From Gp13-AA77 sp035949375 (GTDB lineage: Bacteria; Acidobacteriota; Terriglobia; UBA7540), in contig DASZIG010000103.1 of the NCBI GenBank assembly GCA_035949375.1, positions 1-64,000 on the forward strand: DNA of 64,000 nucleotides, written 5' to 3'. Under the pieces are notes generated by a model. It had not been told where the DNA came from and did not search any database. It worked only from the letters and a program-made list of their open reading frames with translations. This document shows, piece by piece, positions 27,993 through 37,463 of the stretch (position 1 is the stretch's first letter; each line of letters starts with the position of its first letter). The position numbers and the translations under genes are program-made.

Positions 27993-29590
27993 AAGTCAAG
28001 ACCGAGAGGCCCAAGCCTCTTACCGAGACCGCGGACCGCCTGCGGGAGATCCAGGACGAACTCGACGCCGGGCTCGCGACCAAGCCCGGGGCTAGCAGCC
28101 TGGGCCAAGCTCAGGCTCTCCGGCCCGCTTTGATCGCCGTGGACCTCGGCGCCGAGAGCTGCCGCGTTTCCCTGTTGCGCTGGTCAGGGGACCGGCCCGT
28201 TATGGAGCTGGTGCACCGGTTTCCCAACGGCCCGCTCGATCTCGGCGGCCGCCTGCGGTGGGACCTGGAGGGCATCTTGCAAGGCGTCGAGGACGGGCTG
28301 CGCGCCTGCGCCCCAGCCTTCGAGGCCGGGCGAATCAGGCGCGGCCAACAGGGCATCGCCAGCATCGGCGTCGACGGCTGGGCGGTGGACTACGTGCGCC
28401 TCGGCGCGGACGGCAAGCCGCTCGGCGATCCCTACTGTTATCGCGACGAGCGCACGGTTGAGGCGGAGCGCGAGGTGCTGGCCCGCATCCCTCCCGGCCG
28501 TCTTTACGCATTGACCGGCATCCAGCAGCTGCGCATCAATACACTGCACCAGCTTTACGCAGACACCGGCGACGGCGTCATGGCGGACGCGCCGTGGCTC
28601 AACCTGCCCGAGTACGTCCTGCACGCGCTCGGCGGGCGCCGCGTGTCCGAATACACCAACGCCACACACACGCAGCTCGTCGACCTGAAGCGGCGCAACT
28701 GGTGCGGGGAGATCTTCGCAGCGGCTGGACTTGACCTTCGGGCGGCACCCGCGATTGTGCCGAGCGGAACCTGTCTGGGGCGGATCAGCGGGCCGCTCGC
28801 CCGGATACCGGCTTTTCGCGACACGGAGTTAATCGCGCCCGCCTGCCACGACACGGCCTCGGCCGTCGCCGGCATTCCCGCCCAGGGGGAAGACTGGGCC
28901 TACATCAGCTCCGGCACCTGGTCGCTGGTGGGCACGCTTCTGGACCAAGCCTGCACCTCTCCCGACGCTGAGCGTTTGAATTTCACTAACGAAGGCGGAG
29001 CCGGCGGCAAGGTCTGCTTTCTGAAGAACGTCAACGGCATGTGGATGCTGCGTCAATGCATGGACTCGTGGCAGCAGGCGGGCGGCGTCTCGACCGTGCC
29101 GGAGCTCATCGCGGCGGCGGAAAAGCTGCCAGCACCCCCCGCGCGCGAAGCCTTGCTCGATGTGGACGCTCCCGACCTCATGCTGCCCGGAAACATGCCG
29201 CAACGCATCAACGCCCAGCGAAAGCAGGCCGGACTCGCGCCGCTCGACGAATCGCCGCACGCCGCCCCCGCCATGGCCGGCCTGATTTTCCATAGTCTGG
29301 CCGCGCGCTACGCCGAAGTACTGAAGAGCGTGGCGGAAATCACCGGGAAGCGCCTGCGGCGGCTCTACGTGGCCGGCGGCGGCGGGCGCAACGCTTTCCT
29401 GAACAGGCTGACCGCTGAGAAGACCGGGCTCGAGGTCCATTGCGCCGCCGTCGAGAGTTCAACCGTGGGCAACTTCGCAATTCAGCTCGCGGCCCTGGAA
29501 AGCGCGTACGACCAGCAACTCGGCGTGAAGGCCGAGGCGGTAGCGCGTTGGGCGGGAATTCTGGCGGAGGCAGAGGTCAGCAGCGCGTAG
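27989..29590 (+). CDS. rhaB: Rhamnulokinase (FGGY family)
   Basis: 533 residues. After an N-terminal extension of about 47 residues comes the kinase loop LIAVDLGAESCRVSLLRW, then VHRFPNGPLDLGGRLRWDLEGI and SIGVDGWAVDYVRLG, which match rhamnulokinases, followed by CYRDERT and the second domain with ISSGTWSLVGTLL and GGGGRNAFLNRLTA. The start overlaps the aldolase stop (ATGA), indicating coupled translation. It makes L-rhamnulose 1-phosphate for the upstream fusion enzyme. The N-terminal extension is longer than in E. coli RhaB; its role is unknown. Confidence 0.9.
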   Translation: MKVKTERPKPLTETADRLREIQDELDAGLATKPGASSLGQAQALRPALIAVDLGAESCRVSLLRWSGDRPVMELVHRFPNGPLDLGGRLRWDLEGILQGVEDGLRACAPAFEAGRIRRGQQGIASIGVDGWAVDYVRLGADGKPLGDPYCYRDERTVEAEREVLARIPPGRLYALTGIQQLRINTLHQLYADTGDGVMADAPWLNLPEYVLHALGGRRVSEYTNATHTQLVDLKRRNWCGEIFAAAGLDLRAAPAIVPSGTCLGRISGPLARIPAFRDTELIAPACHDTASAVAGIPAQGEDWAYISSGTWSLVGTLLDQACTSPDAERLNFTNEGGAGGKVCFLKNVNGMWMLRQCMDSWQQAGGVSTVPELIAAAEKLPAPPAREALLDVDAPDLMLPGNMPQRINAQRKQAGLAPLDESPHAAPAMAGLIFHSLAARYAEVLKSVAEITGKRLRRLYVAGGGGRNAFLNRLTAEKTGLEVHCAAVESSTVGNFAIQLAALESAYDQQLGVKAEAVARWAGILAEAEVSSA

Positions 29591-29648
29591 GTTGCGGGGC
29601 TTATCTTCGCGCAGCGGCTTCTCGGGTCCGGAATCTCTTTACACGTCA

Positions 29649-31382
29649 ATGCCCTCAATACGAATCAGGCTCTCGAAACGGATTGTCTTTGCTCTGCTGC
29701 TCGCCGGTTCAGTGCTCGCCTGGAGCGCGCGCCGCTGGGCCCAGGAGGCCGTCGTGCCGTCTTGTGACCTTTTGATCACCCATGGCCGCATTCTCGACGG
29801 CAGCGGCAGCCCATGGTTTTCAGGCTCTATTGCCGTGAAGGACGGCAAGATCGTCGACGTCGGCCGCCTCACGGGAACTACTGCCAGGCGGGTGATTGAC
29901 GCCGCCGGACTCGCCGTGTCGCCCGGCTTCATCGATCTGCACAGCCATTCCGACTACACGCTGCTCGTGGACGGCACGGCGCAAAGCAAGATTCGCCAGG
30001 GCGTGACCACCGAAATCATCGGCGAGGCCGCCTCCGCAGGTCCGATCCTGGGACCGGCGGTGGCCGATTTTGACAACGGCACCGCCCCGCTCACCCAGAA
30101 GGACGGCCTGCAGCGTGACTGGACCACCCTCGGTGAATACTTCGCGCGCGCTGAGCGCCAGGGCATCTCCGTCAACATCGCCTCCTACGTGGGCAGCGGG
30201 CAGGTGCGCCTGGACGTAATGGGGAACGTCAACCGCTCGGCCGCCGCCGCGGAGCTTGGGGAGATGGAGCGCCTGGTGGATCAGTCGATGCGCGGCGGCG
30301 CCATCGGCGTGGCGTCCGGCCTGATCTATGCGCCCAACATGTTCGCCACGACCGATGAACTGGTCGCGCTCTCGCGCGTGGCGGCGCGCTATGGCGGGCT
30401 GTACACCACGCACATCCGCGGCGAGGGCTCGAACAGCGTGCCGGCCCTCGAGGAGGCGATCGCGGTGGGCGAGCGGGCGAGCCTGCCGGTCCACATCCTG
30501 CACTTCAAGAGCAACGGCCAGGCGAATTGGGGCCGCATGCCGGACCTGATCGCGTTGATCCAGGCGGCGCGGGATCGCGGGCTCGACGTCACTGCCGACC
30601 AATACCCCTACATCGCGGGCATGACCAGTCTCGAGCAGTGCCTGCCGCCGAAGTATCTCGAAGGCACCGCCGATGACGTGGTTGCGAGGCTGCACGATCC
30701 CCAGGCGCGCGCTGCGATTCGCGAAGCCATCGCCCACGGCCTGCCCGGTTGGGACAACAACGAAGTCGGCGACTGCGGCGGCTGGCACGGCGTGATGGTG
30801 GCCTCCTGCAAGCTGCCCGAGGACAAGAAATACGAAGGCCGGCGCATGGACGAAGTGGCGCGCCTGATGAACAAGGACCCGGTCGACGCTCTGTGCGATT
30901 TGCTGATCGCCGAGCACGCCACGCCCATGGCCATCTACTTCAGCATGAGCGAGGCGGACGTGGAATCGGCCATGAAGCAGCCCTGGGTGGGCATCGGGTC
31001 CGACGGCGCGGCCGTGAGCCCGGCGATGACGTTCATGGGCCGCCCGCATCCGCGCTTTTACGGCACCTTTCCGCGCGTGCTCGGCGTCTATGTGCGCGAA
31101 AAGCACGTGCTGACGCTCCCGGACGCCGTCCGCAAGATGACCTCGCTCTCAGCTTCCATCGTCGGCCTCACGGACCGCGGCCTGCTGCGTCCGGGGATGG
31201 CGGCGGACCTGGTAATCTTCGATCCCGCCACCGTGAAGGATCGCGCCACCTTCGAGGATCCGGCCGAATACCCGGCCGGAATTCCGTACGTGATCGTCAA
31301 CGGCACAGTCGTGATCGATAAAGGCGAGCATACGGGAGCGAAACCGGGGAAAGTGCTGTACGGGCGCGGGCGCGAGCAGTGA
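29649..31382 (+). CDS. Exported N-acyl-D-amino-acid deacylase (amidohydrolase)
   Basis: 577 residues. A signal-like helix (RIVFALLLAGSVLAWSARRWA) precedes an amidohydrolase barrel: CDLLITHGRILDGSG, the metal motif FIDLHSHSDYTLL, MRGGAIGVASGLIYAPNMFATTDEL, HIRGEGSN, and the late aspartate in GIGSDGAAVSPA. C-terminal GLLRPGMAADLVIFDP returns to the small beta domain. These features match D-aminoacylases / dihydroorotase-like enzymes that hydrolyse N-acyl-D-amino acids or related dipeptides. ATG 29649 is chosen to give a compact signal sequence. It follows the rhamnose pair by 58 bases, but a metabolic link is not obvious. Confidence 0.85.
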   Translation: MPSIRIRLSKRIVFALLLAGSVLAWSARRWAQEAVVPSCDLLITHGRILDGSGSPWFSGSIAVKDGKIVDVGRLTGTTARRVIDAAGLAVSPGFIDLHSHSDYTLLVDGTAQSKIRQGVTTEIIGEAASAGPILGPAVADFDNGTAPLTQKDGLQRDWTTLGEYFARAERQGISVNIASYVGSGQVRLDVMGNVNRSAAAAELGEMERLVDQSMRGGAIGVASGLIYAPNMFATTDELVALSRVAARYGGLYTTHIRGEGSNSVPALEEAIAVGERASLPVHILHFKSNGQANWGRMPDLIALIQAARDRGLDVTADQYPYIAGMTSLEQCLPPKYLEGTADDVVARLHDPQARAAIREAIAHGLPGWDNNEVGDCGGWHGVMVASCKLPEDKKYEGRRMDEVARLMNKDPVDALCDLLIAEHATPMAIYFSMSEADVESAMKQPWVGIGSDGAAVSPAMTFMGRPHPRFYGTFPRVLGVYVREKHVLTLPDAVRKMTSLSASIVGLTDRGLLRPGMAADLVIFDPATVKDRATFEDPAEYPAGIPYVIVNGTVVIDKGEHTGAKPGKVLYGRGREQ

Positions 31383-31482
31383 CCGCCGGTCCGTCGTCGC
31401 GACGATAAGCCGCGCAAACCCGCAGAGTCGATGGACTTGCATCGCTACTCTCGCGTCCCTCTATCCCCGGGGCCGCGGTCGA

Positions 31483-34152
31483 TCATTCGTACCGCAGCGC
31501 TACCATGGGATCGACCTTGGTAGCCCGGCGCGCGGGAAGATAGCCCGCAAGCAGCGCCGTAGCGGACAGCAGAGCCGCAGCGGCGAGGATGGTTACCGGA
31601 TCGTGCGCGCCTAGTCCGAAGAGCATGCCTTGAAGCAGCCGCGTTGCAGCCAGCGACAGACAAATGCCGATGGCGACGCCGCCGGTTAGAACGAAGACCA
31701 CGTCGCGCATGATCAGCCCCAGAATCGATCCCCGCCGGGCGCCCAGCGCCATCCGGATGCCAATTTCCGTCCGGCGCTGCGTTACCAGATAGCTCAGCGT
31801 ACCGTAAAGTCCAACCATCGCCAGCAGCAGCGCCAGAGCGCCGAAAAATCCGGAAAGCAGCGCCAGCAGGCGCTCCCGGACCAGCGAGTCACTCACTTGC
31901 TCGGCCAGGGTGTAGAACTGGAGAGGAATCTCATGGTTCACGCCTCCGACCGCGGCCTGGATGGGCGCAGCCAAAGACGACGGCGGTATGGCGGTTCGCA
32001 GCTCGAAGCTTACGGATTCGAAATGCTGCGAGTCCTGAGTAACGGGAAAGTAGGCGGTGGCAGCAGCGTCTTCGCGGACCGAAAGGTACTTGGCGTCCTT
32101 CACCAATCCCACGACTTCGATGGGCGCGGCTGGCTGGCCTTCCATCCCTACCATTCGGAATGTCTTGCCGACGGGATTCAGATTAGCGAAGAACCGGTGC
32201 GCCAGGGTCTGGTTGATAATCGCCACCGGAGCAGAGGTCGCCGTATCATCACTGCTGAAATTCCTTCCCGCCAGCAGAGGCGTCCGCAGTGCCTTGATGA
32301 AGCCAGGCGAAATACAATTGAACCAGACGAGACCGTCCTGGCCCGTCAGGCCTTTGGACCAGTCCGTCTGGATCCACCCGTTCCAGCCTCGGTGGCTTAT
32401 CGGCGTGAACGCGGAGCGTCCAATGGAGACAACGCCCGGCAGGGCGCCCAGACGGCGCTCGATCTCGTCGAAGGCTGCAGGTTGCCGGTCCGCGGGCACC
32501 TTCGCGATGTGAAGGTCGGCATCCACCAGCAGGACGTTGGTGCGATCGAAGCCAATGTCTAGCGTGGTGAGCTTGGCGAAGCTGCGCAGCAGCAGGCCGG
32601 CAGCCACGAGCAAAACTACCGAAAGCGCCACTTGGCCTGCCACGATCCACTTGCGAACCGCGAACCGCATCCTAGGCCCGCCCCCGGCTGCCTGACCGCC
32701 CTTCATCGCAGAGGCCAGCGAGACTCGGGTGGAGCGCAGCGCCGGCAGAAGCCCGAACAGGATACCCGTAAGCACCGCCAGGGAAAGAGTGAATCCGAGC
32801 ACGCGGCCGTCGAGCGAAAGGTCGAGGAAAACTCGGTCCCGGGCGGTCGAGAGGTAGCCGACCAGCAGGGCGGTACCCCAGCGCGCGAACAAAATTCCCA
32901 GCAGCGCTCCGGCAGACGAGAGGATTATCGCTTCGGTCAGCAACTGTCGAATCAGGCGGGCGCGGCTGGCGCCGATGGCCCGCCTCACGGCGATCTCTCT
33001 TTGTCGAGCGGCGCCGCGCGCCAGCATCAGGCTGGCGATGTTGGCGCAGGCGATCAGCAGCACCAGCCCGACCACGGCCATCAGCACGCGCAGCGGCTGG
33101 TCGAACTGCCGCCGCAGCTCGGAGGTGCCGGTTGCTGCGGGAGTTGCTACCAGGGTCTTCGCGAAATGTCGCTGCTGGTCGGGGGAAAAGTCCCGGGGCA
33201 CGGCACCGGCGAAGATTTGCGGCGAAAGACCCTCCAGGCGGGCGCCCAGCCGCGCCAGGCTGACTCCCGGCTTGATGCGGCCGGCGATGTTCAGCCACCA
33301 CCAGGAGCCCTGATCGAGGCGCGAGTTCTTACCGTCAAAAATCGTGGCAGCGCAGAGCGGCACTGCGACATCGAACTTCTGGCCCACATCCATGCCGAAG
33401 AAGCCTGGCGGGGCGACGCCAACGACTTCGAAGGGATGATTGTTAAGAGAGAGTGTGTGGCCGACGGCGCCGGCCGATCCTCCGTCGTGGTCTTGCCAGA
33501 AAGCGTAGCTGAGCACGGCGACCGCGGGGCAGCCGCGCCGGTCGTCGGAGAGCGCGAGCAGGCGTCCTGCGGCGGGCCGAAGGCCAAGGGCGTTGAAGAA
33601 ATCGCCGCTGACCCAGATCGCGATCGCCTGGTGAACCACCCCTCCCTGCGAGAGGTCGAATTTGTCAGTCGACCAGGCAAAAACTCCTGAAAAAACATCC
33701 TGCCGGTCGCGCACTTGCTCCCAAAGGGGGTTGGTGAAGATGGGGTCGGCTTGGCCTGGCGAGCGCGGCGCTCGCATCTGGACTTGCAGAATCTCGTCAG
33801 GCCTTTCGACGGGCAGCATCCGCAGCGTGACGGAGTCGATCAGGCTGAAAATCGCGGTGTTGGCCCCGATTCCCAGCGCCAGCGTTAGCACGGCAACCGC
33901 CGTGAAGCCGGGATTCCTGGCGAGCATGCGCAGGCCGTAGCGAACGTCCTGCCCTAATTGGTCGAGCCAGGCGAAACTCCACACCTCCCGCGTGTCTTCC
34001 CTGACCCGGGTCACGTTGCCGAACTTGCGCAGGGCCGCATAATGCGCTTCGTCCGGCGGCATGCCGCGTTCGATATTGTCCTGAGTCTCCCGCTCGATGA
34101 AGTCGCGAATGTCGTGGTCGAGATCGTTGATCATGCTCTTGCGGCGGTTCAT
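31483..34152 (-). CDS. ADOP-type ABC permease (FtsX/MacB fold), copy 3
   Basis: 889 residues. The short prefix (DHDIRDFIERETQDNIERGMPPDEAHYAAL) differs from copies 1 and 2 and matches copy 4, so these two form a tandem paralogue pair. It then shows the usual first helix (LTLALGIGANTAIFSLIDSVTLRMLPV), two MacB-like domains and two FtsX blocks, ending LAGYLPARRATKVDPMVALRYE. AGAGGTGA lies just before ATG 34152. It has no padR of its own and is 227 bases downstream of copy 4. Confidence 0.9.
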   Translation of the reverse strand: MNRRKSMINDLDHDIRDFIERETQDNIERGMPPDEAHYAALRKFGNVTRVREDTREVWSFAWLDQLGQDVRYGLRMLARNPGFTAVAVLTLALGIGANTAIFSLIDSVTLRMLPVERPDEILQVQMRAPRSPGQADPIFTNPLWEQVRDRQDVFSGVFAWSTDKFDLSQGGVVHQAIAIWVSGDFFNALGLRPAAGRLLALSDDRRGCPAVAVLSYAFWQDHDGGSAGAVGHTLSLNNHPFEVVGVAPPGFFGMDVGQKFDVAVPLCAATIFDGKNSRLDQGSWWWLNIAGRIKPGVSLARLGARLEGLSPQIFAGAVPRDFSPDQQRHFAKTLVATPAATGTSELRRQFDQPLRVLMAVVGLVLLIACANIASLMLARGAARQREIAVRRAIGASRARLIRQLLTEAIILSSAGALLGILFARWGTALLVGYLSTARDRVFLDLSLDGRVLGFTLSLAVLTGILFGLLPALRSTRVSLASAMKGGQAAGGGPRMRFAVRKWIVAGQVALSVVLLVAAGLLLRSFAKLTTLDIGFDRTNVLLVDADLHIAKVPADRQPAAFDEIERRLGALPGVVSIGRSAFTPISHRGWNGWIQTDWSKGLTGQDGLVWFNCISPGFIKALRTPLLAGRNFSSDDTATSAPVAIINQTLAHRFFANLNPVGKTFRMVGMEGQPAAPIEVVGLVKDAKYLSVREDAAATAYFPVTQDSQHFESVSFELRTAIPPSSLAAPIQAAVGGVNHEIPLQFYTLAEQVSDSLVRERLLALLSGFFGALALLLAMVGLYGTLSYLVTQRRTEIGIRMALGARRGSILGLIMRDVVFVLTGGVAIGICLSLAATRLLQGMLFGLGAHDPVTILAAAALLSATALLAGYLPARRATKVDPMVALRYE

Positions 34153-34379
34153 GACTCACCTCTATTCGGCGGGGCCGGCGCACAACGAAGTTGTGCGATT
34201 TCGTCTAGGGGCACAGAGGCTTCGCAGCTCGCCCGATAGGTACATCCGAGTTGTTGTGTTCACAATCGCAGAGCCAATCGCTCTGGGCCACCCCCACCCA
34301 GGACCCCACTCGGGACGAATTGCACAACAAATTCGTCGTGGCTACCGCCTTGCACCAACCACCAACACTGACGATCGTT
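34153..34379 (-). promoter_or_regulatory. Hairpin-rich spacer between two permease genes
   Basis: Three perfect inverted repeats occur: GCACAAC-GAA-GTTGTGC (34180-34196), CAGAGC-CAATC-GCTCTG (34269-34285) and GACGAATT-GCACAACA-AATTCGTC (34314-34337). The heptamer GCACAAC occurs in the first and third. They could act as terminator, attenuator or processing sites that lower expression of copy 3 relative to copy 4. Function is inferred only from structure and position. Confidence 0.45.
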
Positions 34380-37064
34380 TCATTCATATCTCAGGGCAAC
34401 CATCGGGTCGAGGCGCGAGGCGCGGCGCGCCGGCACGAAAATTGCCGCGAGGCCAATGGCCGCGAGCAGAATGACCGCCAGGGCAAGGGTCAACGGGTCG
34501 CTTGCTTTGAGGCCGTAAAGCAGCGAGCTGGCAGCTCTGCCACCGCCGAGCGCCAAGGCCGCGCCAATTGCTATCCCGATCCCGATCAGCACTGCGACTT
34601 CGCCCAGGATCAGTCCGACAATTCCGGAGCGCCGCGCGCCTAGCGCCATGCGGATTCCGATTTCGTTGGTGCGCTGAGCAACGGTGTACGAAATCACGCC
34701 GTAGAGTCCAATCGCGGCCAGCAGCACGGCGAGCCCGCCGAAAAACCCGCAAAGCGTCGCCATCAATTCATCCTGAGCCAGGGAGTCGCGAAGCTGCGTC
34801 CGCAGCACTATAAACTGGACATCAACTTCCGGGTTCACACCGGCAATCGCGTTCTTGACGCCGTTGGCCACGCTCGCCGTGCTCACCCGCGAGCGAATCA
34901 GAAATGTGACGTAGATGCTCGGGTGTTCGTCCTGGGTGCGCTGAAAATACACGATCGGCACAGACGGCTCGTGCAGGTCGTTGTAAACCGAGTTGCCGAC
35001 CACTCCGACGACGCTGTAGTACGGCTTCGGCATCCCCGGAGGCGCATCCCGGTGAAACTGCTGGCCAATGGGATTCTTCGACCGGGAGAGGACCTGCTTC
35101 ACGAACGCCTGATTGACGATGGCCACTTTTGGCGAATCGGCCGAGTCGTTCCGGTTGAAATCCCGGCCGGCAAGAAAGGGTATTTCCATAGTTTGGAAAT
35201 ACCCGGGGCTGACGCGATCCTCCCAAGACATGCCCCCGGTGATATCGTTTTCCGGGAGGACGCCGGTGTTCGACGAGTTTCCATTCACCGGAGAACGGTT
35301 CGAAGCTGCGGCTGCGGCTACGCCCGGCACCGCGCGGATGCGATCGAGCAATTCTTCAACGAATGAGGTCCGGCGCGCCTCCGGCAAATCTAAGCGCTGA
35401 AAAGCGACGTTCGCGACGAGCACCCCGTCCTGCTGAAATCCGATAGGACGCGTCATCAGATTGAAGAGGCTGCGGACGAAGAGCAACGCTCCGGCGAGCA
35501 GCACCAGCGAAAGGGCCACTTGCGCCGCCACGAGCACGCGCTGCAGCCGGAAACGCTCGCGCCCGGAAGTCATTCCGCGCCCGGCGGTTTTCAGCACCGA
35601 CCCAGGCGACGCGCTTCCCGAGCGCAAGGCAGGCGCCAGGCCAAAGAGAATCGTCGTCAGGATAGCCAGGCCCGCCACGAATCCGAGGACGCGCCAGTCT
35701 GTGTGCAAATCGAGAAAAACCGGGTTATCAGGGGTGCTGATGAACCGAACGAGAGACTGGCTGAGAATGGCGGCGAGTACGCCTCCGCACACCGCGCCGG
35801 CAACCGCGAGCAATGAGGACTCAGAAAGCAACTGCCGGATGAGCCGCCCGCGCGAGGCGCCCATGGCCAGCCGCACGGCGATTTCGGGCCCGCGCGTGCT
35901 CGCCCGGGCGAGCATCAAATTCGCGAGATTGGCGCAGGCAATCAACAGAACCAGCCCGGAAAGACCCAGGAGCAGCCAGAGCGAGGTGGAACTCCTCTCC
36001 CGCAAGTTTGAAAAGCCATTGGCGGTGGGCAGCGCTTCGAGCTTGTAGGAAAGGTAATGCTTGACGTGGTCGGGGTCATACTGCGGCGGAACCGTTTCCT
36101 CGAGCGCAGCGGGAGCGATCGCCGCAAGCTGCGCCCTGGCGTGCTCGAGCGACCAGCCTGGATTCAGCCGTCCTATCATCGCCAACCACCAGTCGTGGCG
36201 GGCATCCGCGCTCGTGATCCGGCTGTACTCGCCATAGACGATGGCATCCGCGCAAACCGGAACTGCAAGGTCGAACTGGTCGCCGACCGAGACTCCGTAA
36301 AATCCGGGCGGCGTGACGCCAACAATGGGAAAAGGGTGGCCATTGAGCGTGAGAGTCTTTCCGATCGCCGAAGGGGCGCCGCCGTATCGCCGCTGCCAGA
36401 AGGCATAGCTCAGGTCCACGCCGCCTGCGCAGCCTGGCTGGTCGTCACTTGGCGAAATCAGCCGGCCGAGAAATGGGCTCACGCCAAGGACGGTGAAGAA
36501 GTCACCGCTGACCCAGATGTCGTGCGCAATATCCATTTCGCCGCCGGTAGCCAGATTCGCCTGGTCACCACTCCAGGCGGCGATGGACGAAAACGCCTTC
36601 TGCTGCTGCCGAACCTGCCGCCAGAGGGGATAAGTGAAGTCGGGATACGGACCGTTGAAGCTCCCGCTCACCCAGAGATCTGTCTTCAGATGGATGGTGG
36701 CCAGGCTTTGAGGGTCTTTCACGGGCAAAGTTCGCAGCCGGACCGCGTCTACGAGCTGGAAAATGGCGGCGTTCGCGCCAATGCCCAAGGCCAGGGTAAG
36801 GAGCGCGACGGCCGCGAAGCCGGGCGACTTCGCAAGCGTGCGCAACCCGTATCGAATGTCCTGCCCTAATTGCTCAAGCCAGCGGAAACTCCACACCTCC
36901 CGCGCCTCTTCCTTCACCTGGGTCGCGTTGCCGAACTTGCGCAAGGCAGCATAGCGCGCTTCGTCCGGCGGCATCCCGCGCTCAATGTTGTCCTGAGTCT
37001 CCCGTTCGATGAAGTCGCGGACGTCCTGGTCAAAACTTTCCATCATGCGCTTGCGGCGGTTCAT
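34380..37064 (-). CDS. ADOP-type ABC permease (FtsX/MacB fold), copy 4
   Basis: 894 residues, closely related to copy 3 through the prefix (DQDVRDFIERETQDNIERGMPPDEARYAAL) and first helix (LTLALGIGANAAIFQLVDAVRLRTLPV). The two FtsX blocks contain LIACANLANLMLARAST and TNEIGIRMALGARRSG; the end is IFVPARRASRLDPMVALRYE. ATG 37064 overlaps the padR stop by 4 bases (ATGA), so the two are translationally coupled. A longer frame reaching 37127 runs into padR and is not used. Confidence 0.9.
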   Translation of the reverse strand: MNRRKRMMESFDQDVRDFIERETQDNIERGMPPDEARYAALRKFGNATQVKEEAREVWSFRWLEQLGQDIRYGLRTLAKSPGFAAVALLTLALGIGANAAIFQLVDAVRLRTLPVKDPQSLATIHLKTDLWVSGSFNGPYPDFTYPLWRQVRQQQKAFSSIAAWSGDQANLATGGEMDIAHDIWVSGDFFTVLGVSPFLGRLISPSDDQPGCAGGVDLSYAFWQRRYGGAPSAIGKTLTLNGHPFPIVGVTPPGFYGVSVGDQFDLAVPVCADAIVYGEYSRITSADARHDWWLAMIGRLNPGWSLEHARAQLAAIAPAALEETVPPQYDPDHVKHYLSYKLEALPTANGFSNLRERSSTSLWLLLGLSGLVLLIACANLANLMLARASTRGPEIAVRLAMGASRGRLIRQLLSESSLLAVAGAVCGGVLAAILSQSLVRFISTPDNPVFLDLHTDWRVLGFVAGLAILTTILFGLAPALRSGSASPGSVLKTAGRGMTSGRERFRLQRVLVAAQVALSLVLLAGALLFVRSLFNLMTRPIGFQQDGVLVANVAFQRLDLPEARRTSFVEELLDRIRAVPGVAAAAASNRSPVNGNSSNTGVLPENDITGGMSWEDRVSPGYFQTMEIPFLAGRDFNRNDSADSPKVAIVNQAFVKQVLSRSKNPIGQQFHRDAPPGMPKPYYSVVGVVGNSVYNDLHEPSVPIVYFQRTQDEHPSIYVTFLIRSRVSTASVANGVKNAIAGVNPEVDVQFIVLRTQLRDSLAQDELMATLCGFFGGLAVLLAAIGLYGVISYTVAQRTNEIGIRMALGARRSGIVGLILGEVAVLIGIGIAIGAALALGGGRAASSLLYGLKASDPLTLALAVILLAAIGLAAIFVPARRASRLDPMVALRYE

Positions 37065-37423
37065 GATTTGCCCTCTTGTTCGGCGGGCGTGAGAATGCGG
37101 GCGATCGCTCCGGCCAGCTTGTCCCATTTGCCGGTCTCAACGGCCAACTGACGGCGGCCCTTGGCCGTCAACCGGTAGAACTTGGCCCGGCGGTTGTTCT
37201 CCGAGGTGCCGTCCTGCACCGATATCCAACCTCGCTTGATGAGCCGATGCAGGGCGGGGTAGAGCGACCCCTGCTCGACCTGCAACACGTCTTCCGACCT
37301 CATCTCAATCGCTTTGGCAATGGCATGGCCGTGCGCCGGGCCGAGCAGCAGCGTGCGGAGGATCAGCAGGTCCAGCGTCCCTTGCAGCAGTTCGATGCGC
37401 TCTCGTTGGTCTTTGGTAGACAT
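37061..37423 (-). CDS. PadR-family transcriptional regulator
   Basis: 120 residues with ELLQGTLDLLILRTLLLGPAHGHAIAKAI, wing QVEQGSLYPALHRLIKRGWISVQDG and NNRRAKFYRLTAKGRRQL, the acidobacterial PadR pattern. It heads the copy 4 / copy 3 permease operon. No good ribosome-binding site precedes ATG 37423; the promoter -10 box ends 8 bases upstream of it, which suggests a leaderless transcript. Confidence 0.9.
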   Translation of the reverse strand: MSTKDQRERIELLQGTLDLLILRTLLLGPAHGHAIAKAIEMRSEDVLQVEQGSLYPALHRLIKRGWISVQDGTSENNRRAKFYRLTAKGRRQLAVETGKWDKLAGAIARILTPAEQEGKS

Positions 37424-37463
37424 TCTAGGTGAATTTACTCCCCTTCCAGTAGAATGTCAAGGT
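37414..37463 (-). promoter_or_regulatory. Promoter and twin operators of the second padR operon
   Basis: On the minus strand: TTGACA (37460-37455), 17-bp spacer, TAAATT (37437-37432). Dyads sit at the -35 box (TTGACATTCTA, centre 37455) and over the start codon (TAGACATTCTA, a perfect 4-3-4 dyad, centre 37422). Centre spacing is 33 bp, as at the other padR loci, and the core GACATTC is shared with the operators at 497-546. Confidence 0.7.

Noticed and set aside
29820..31106. 428-codon minus-strand frame
   Set aside because: Shadow of the D-aminoacylase gene.
31445..31663. Possible extra small gene beyond permease copy 3
   Set aside because: The frame overlaps the 3' end of the permease gene on the same strand in another phase and has no ribosome-binding site.
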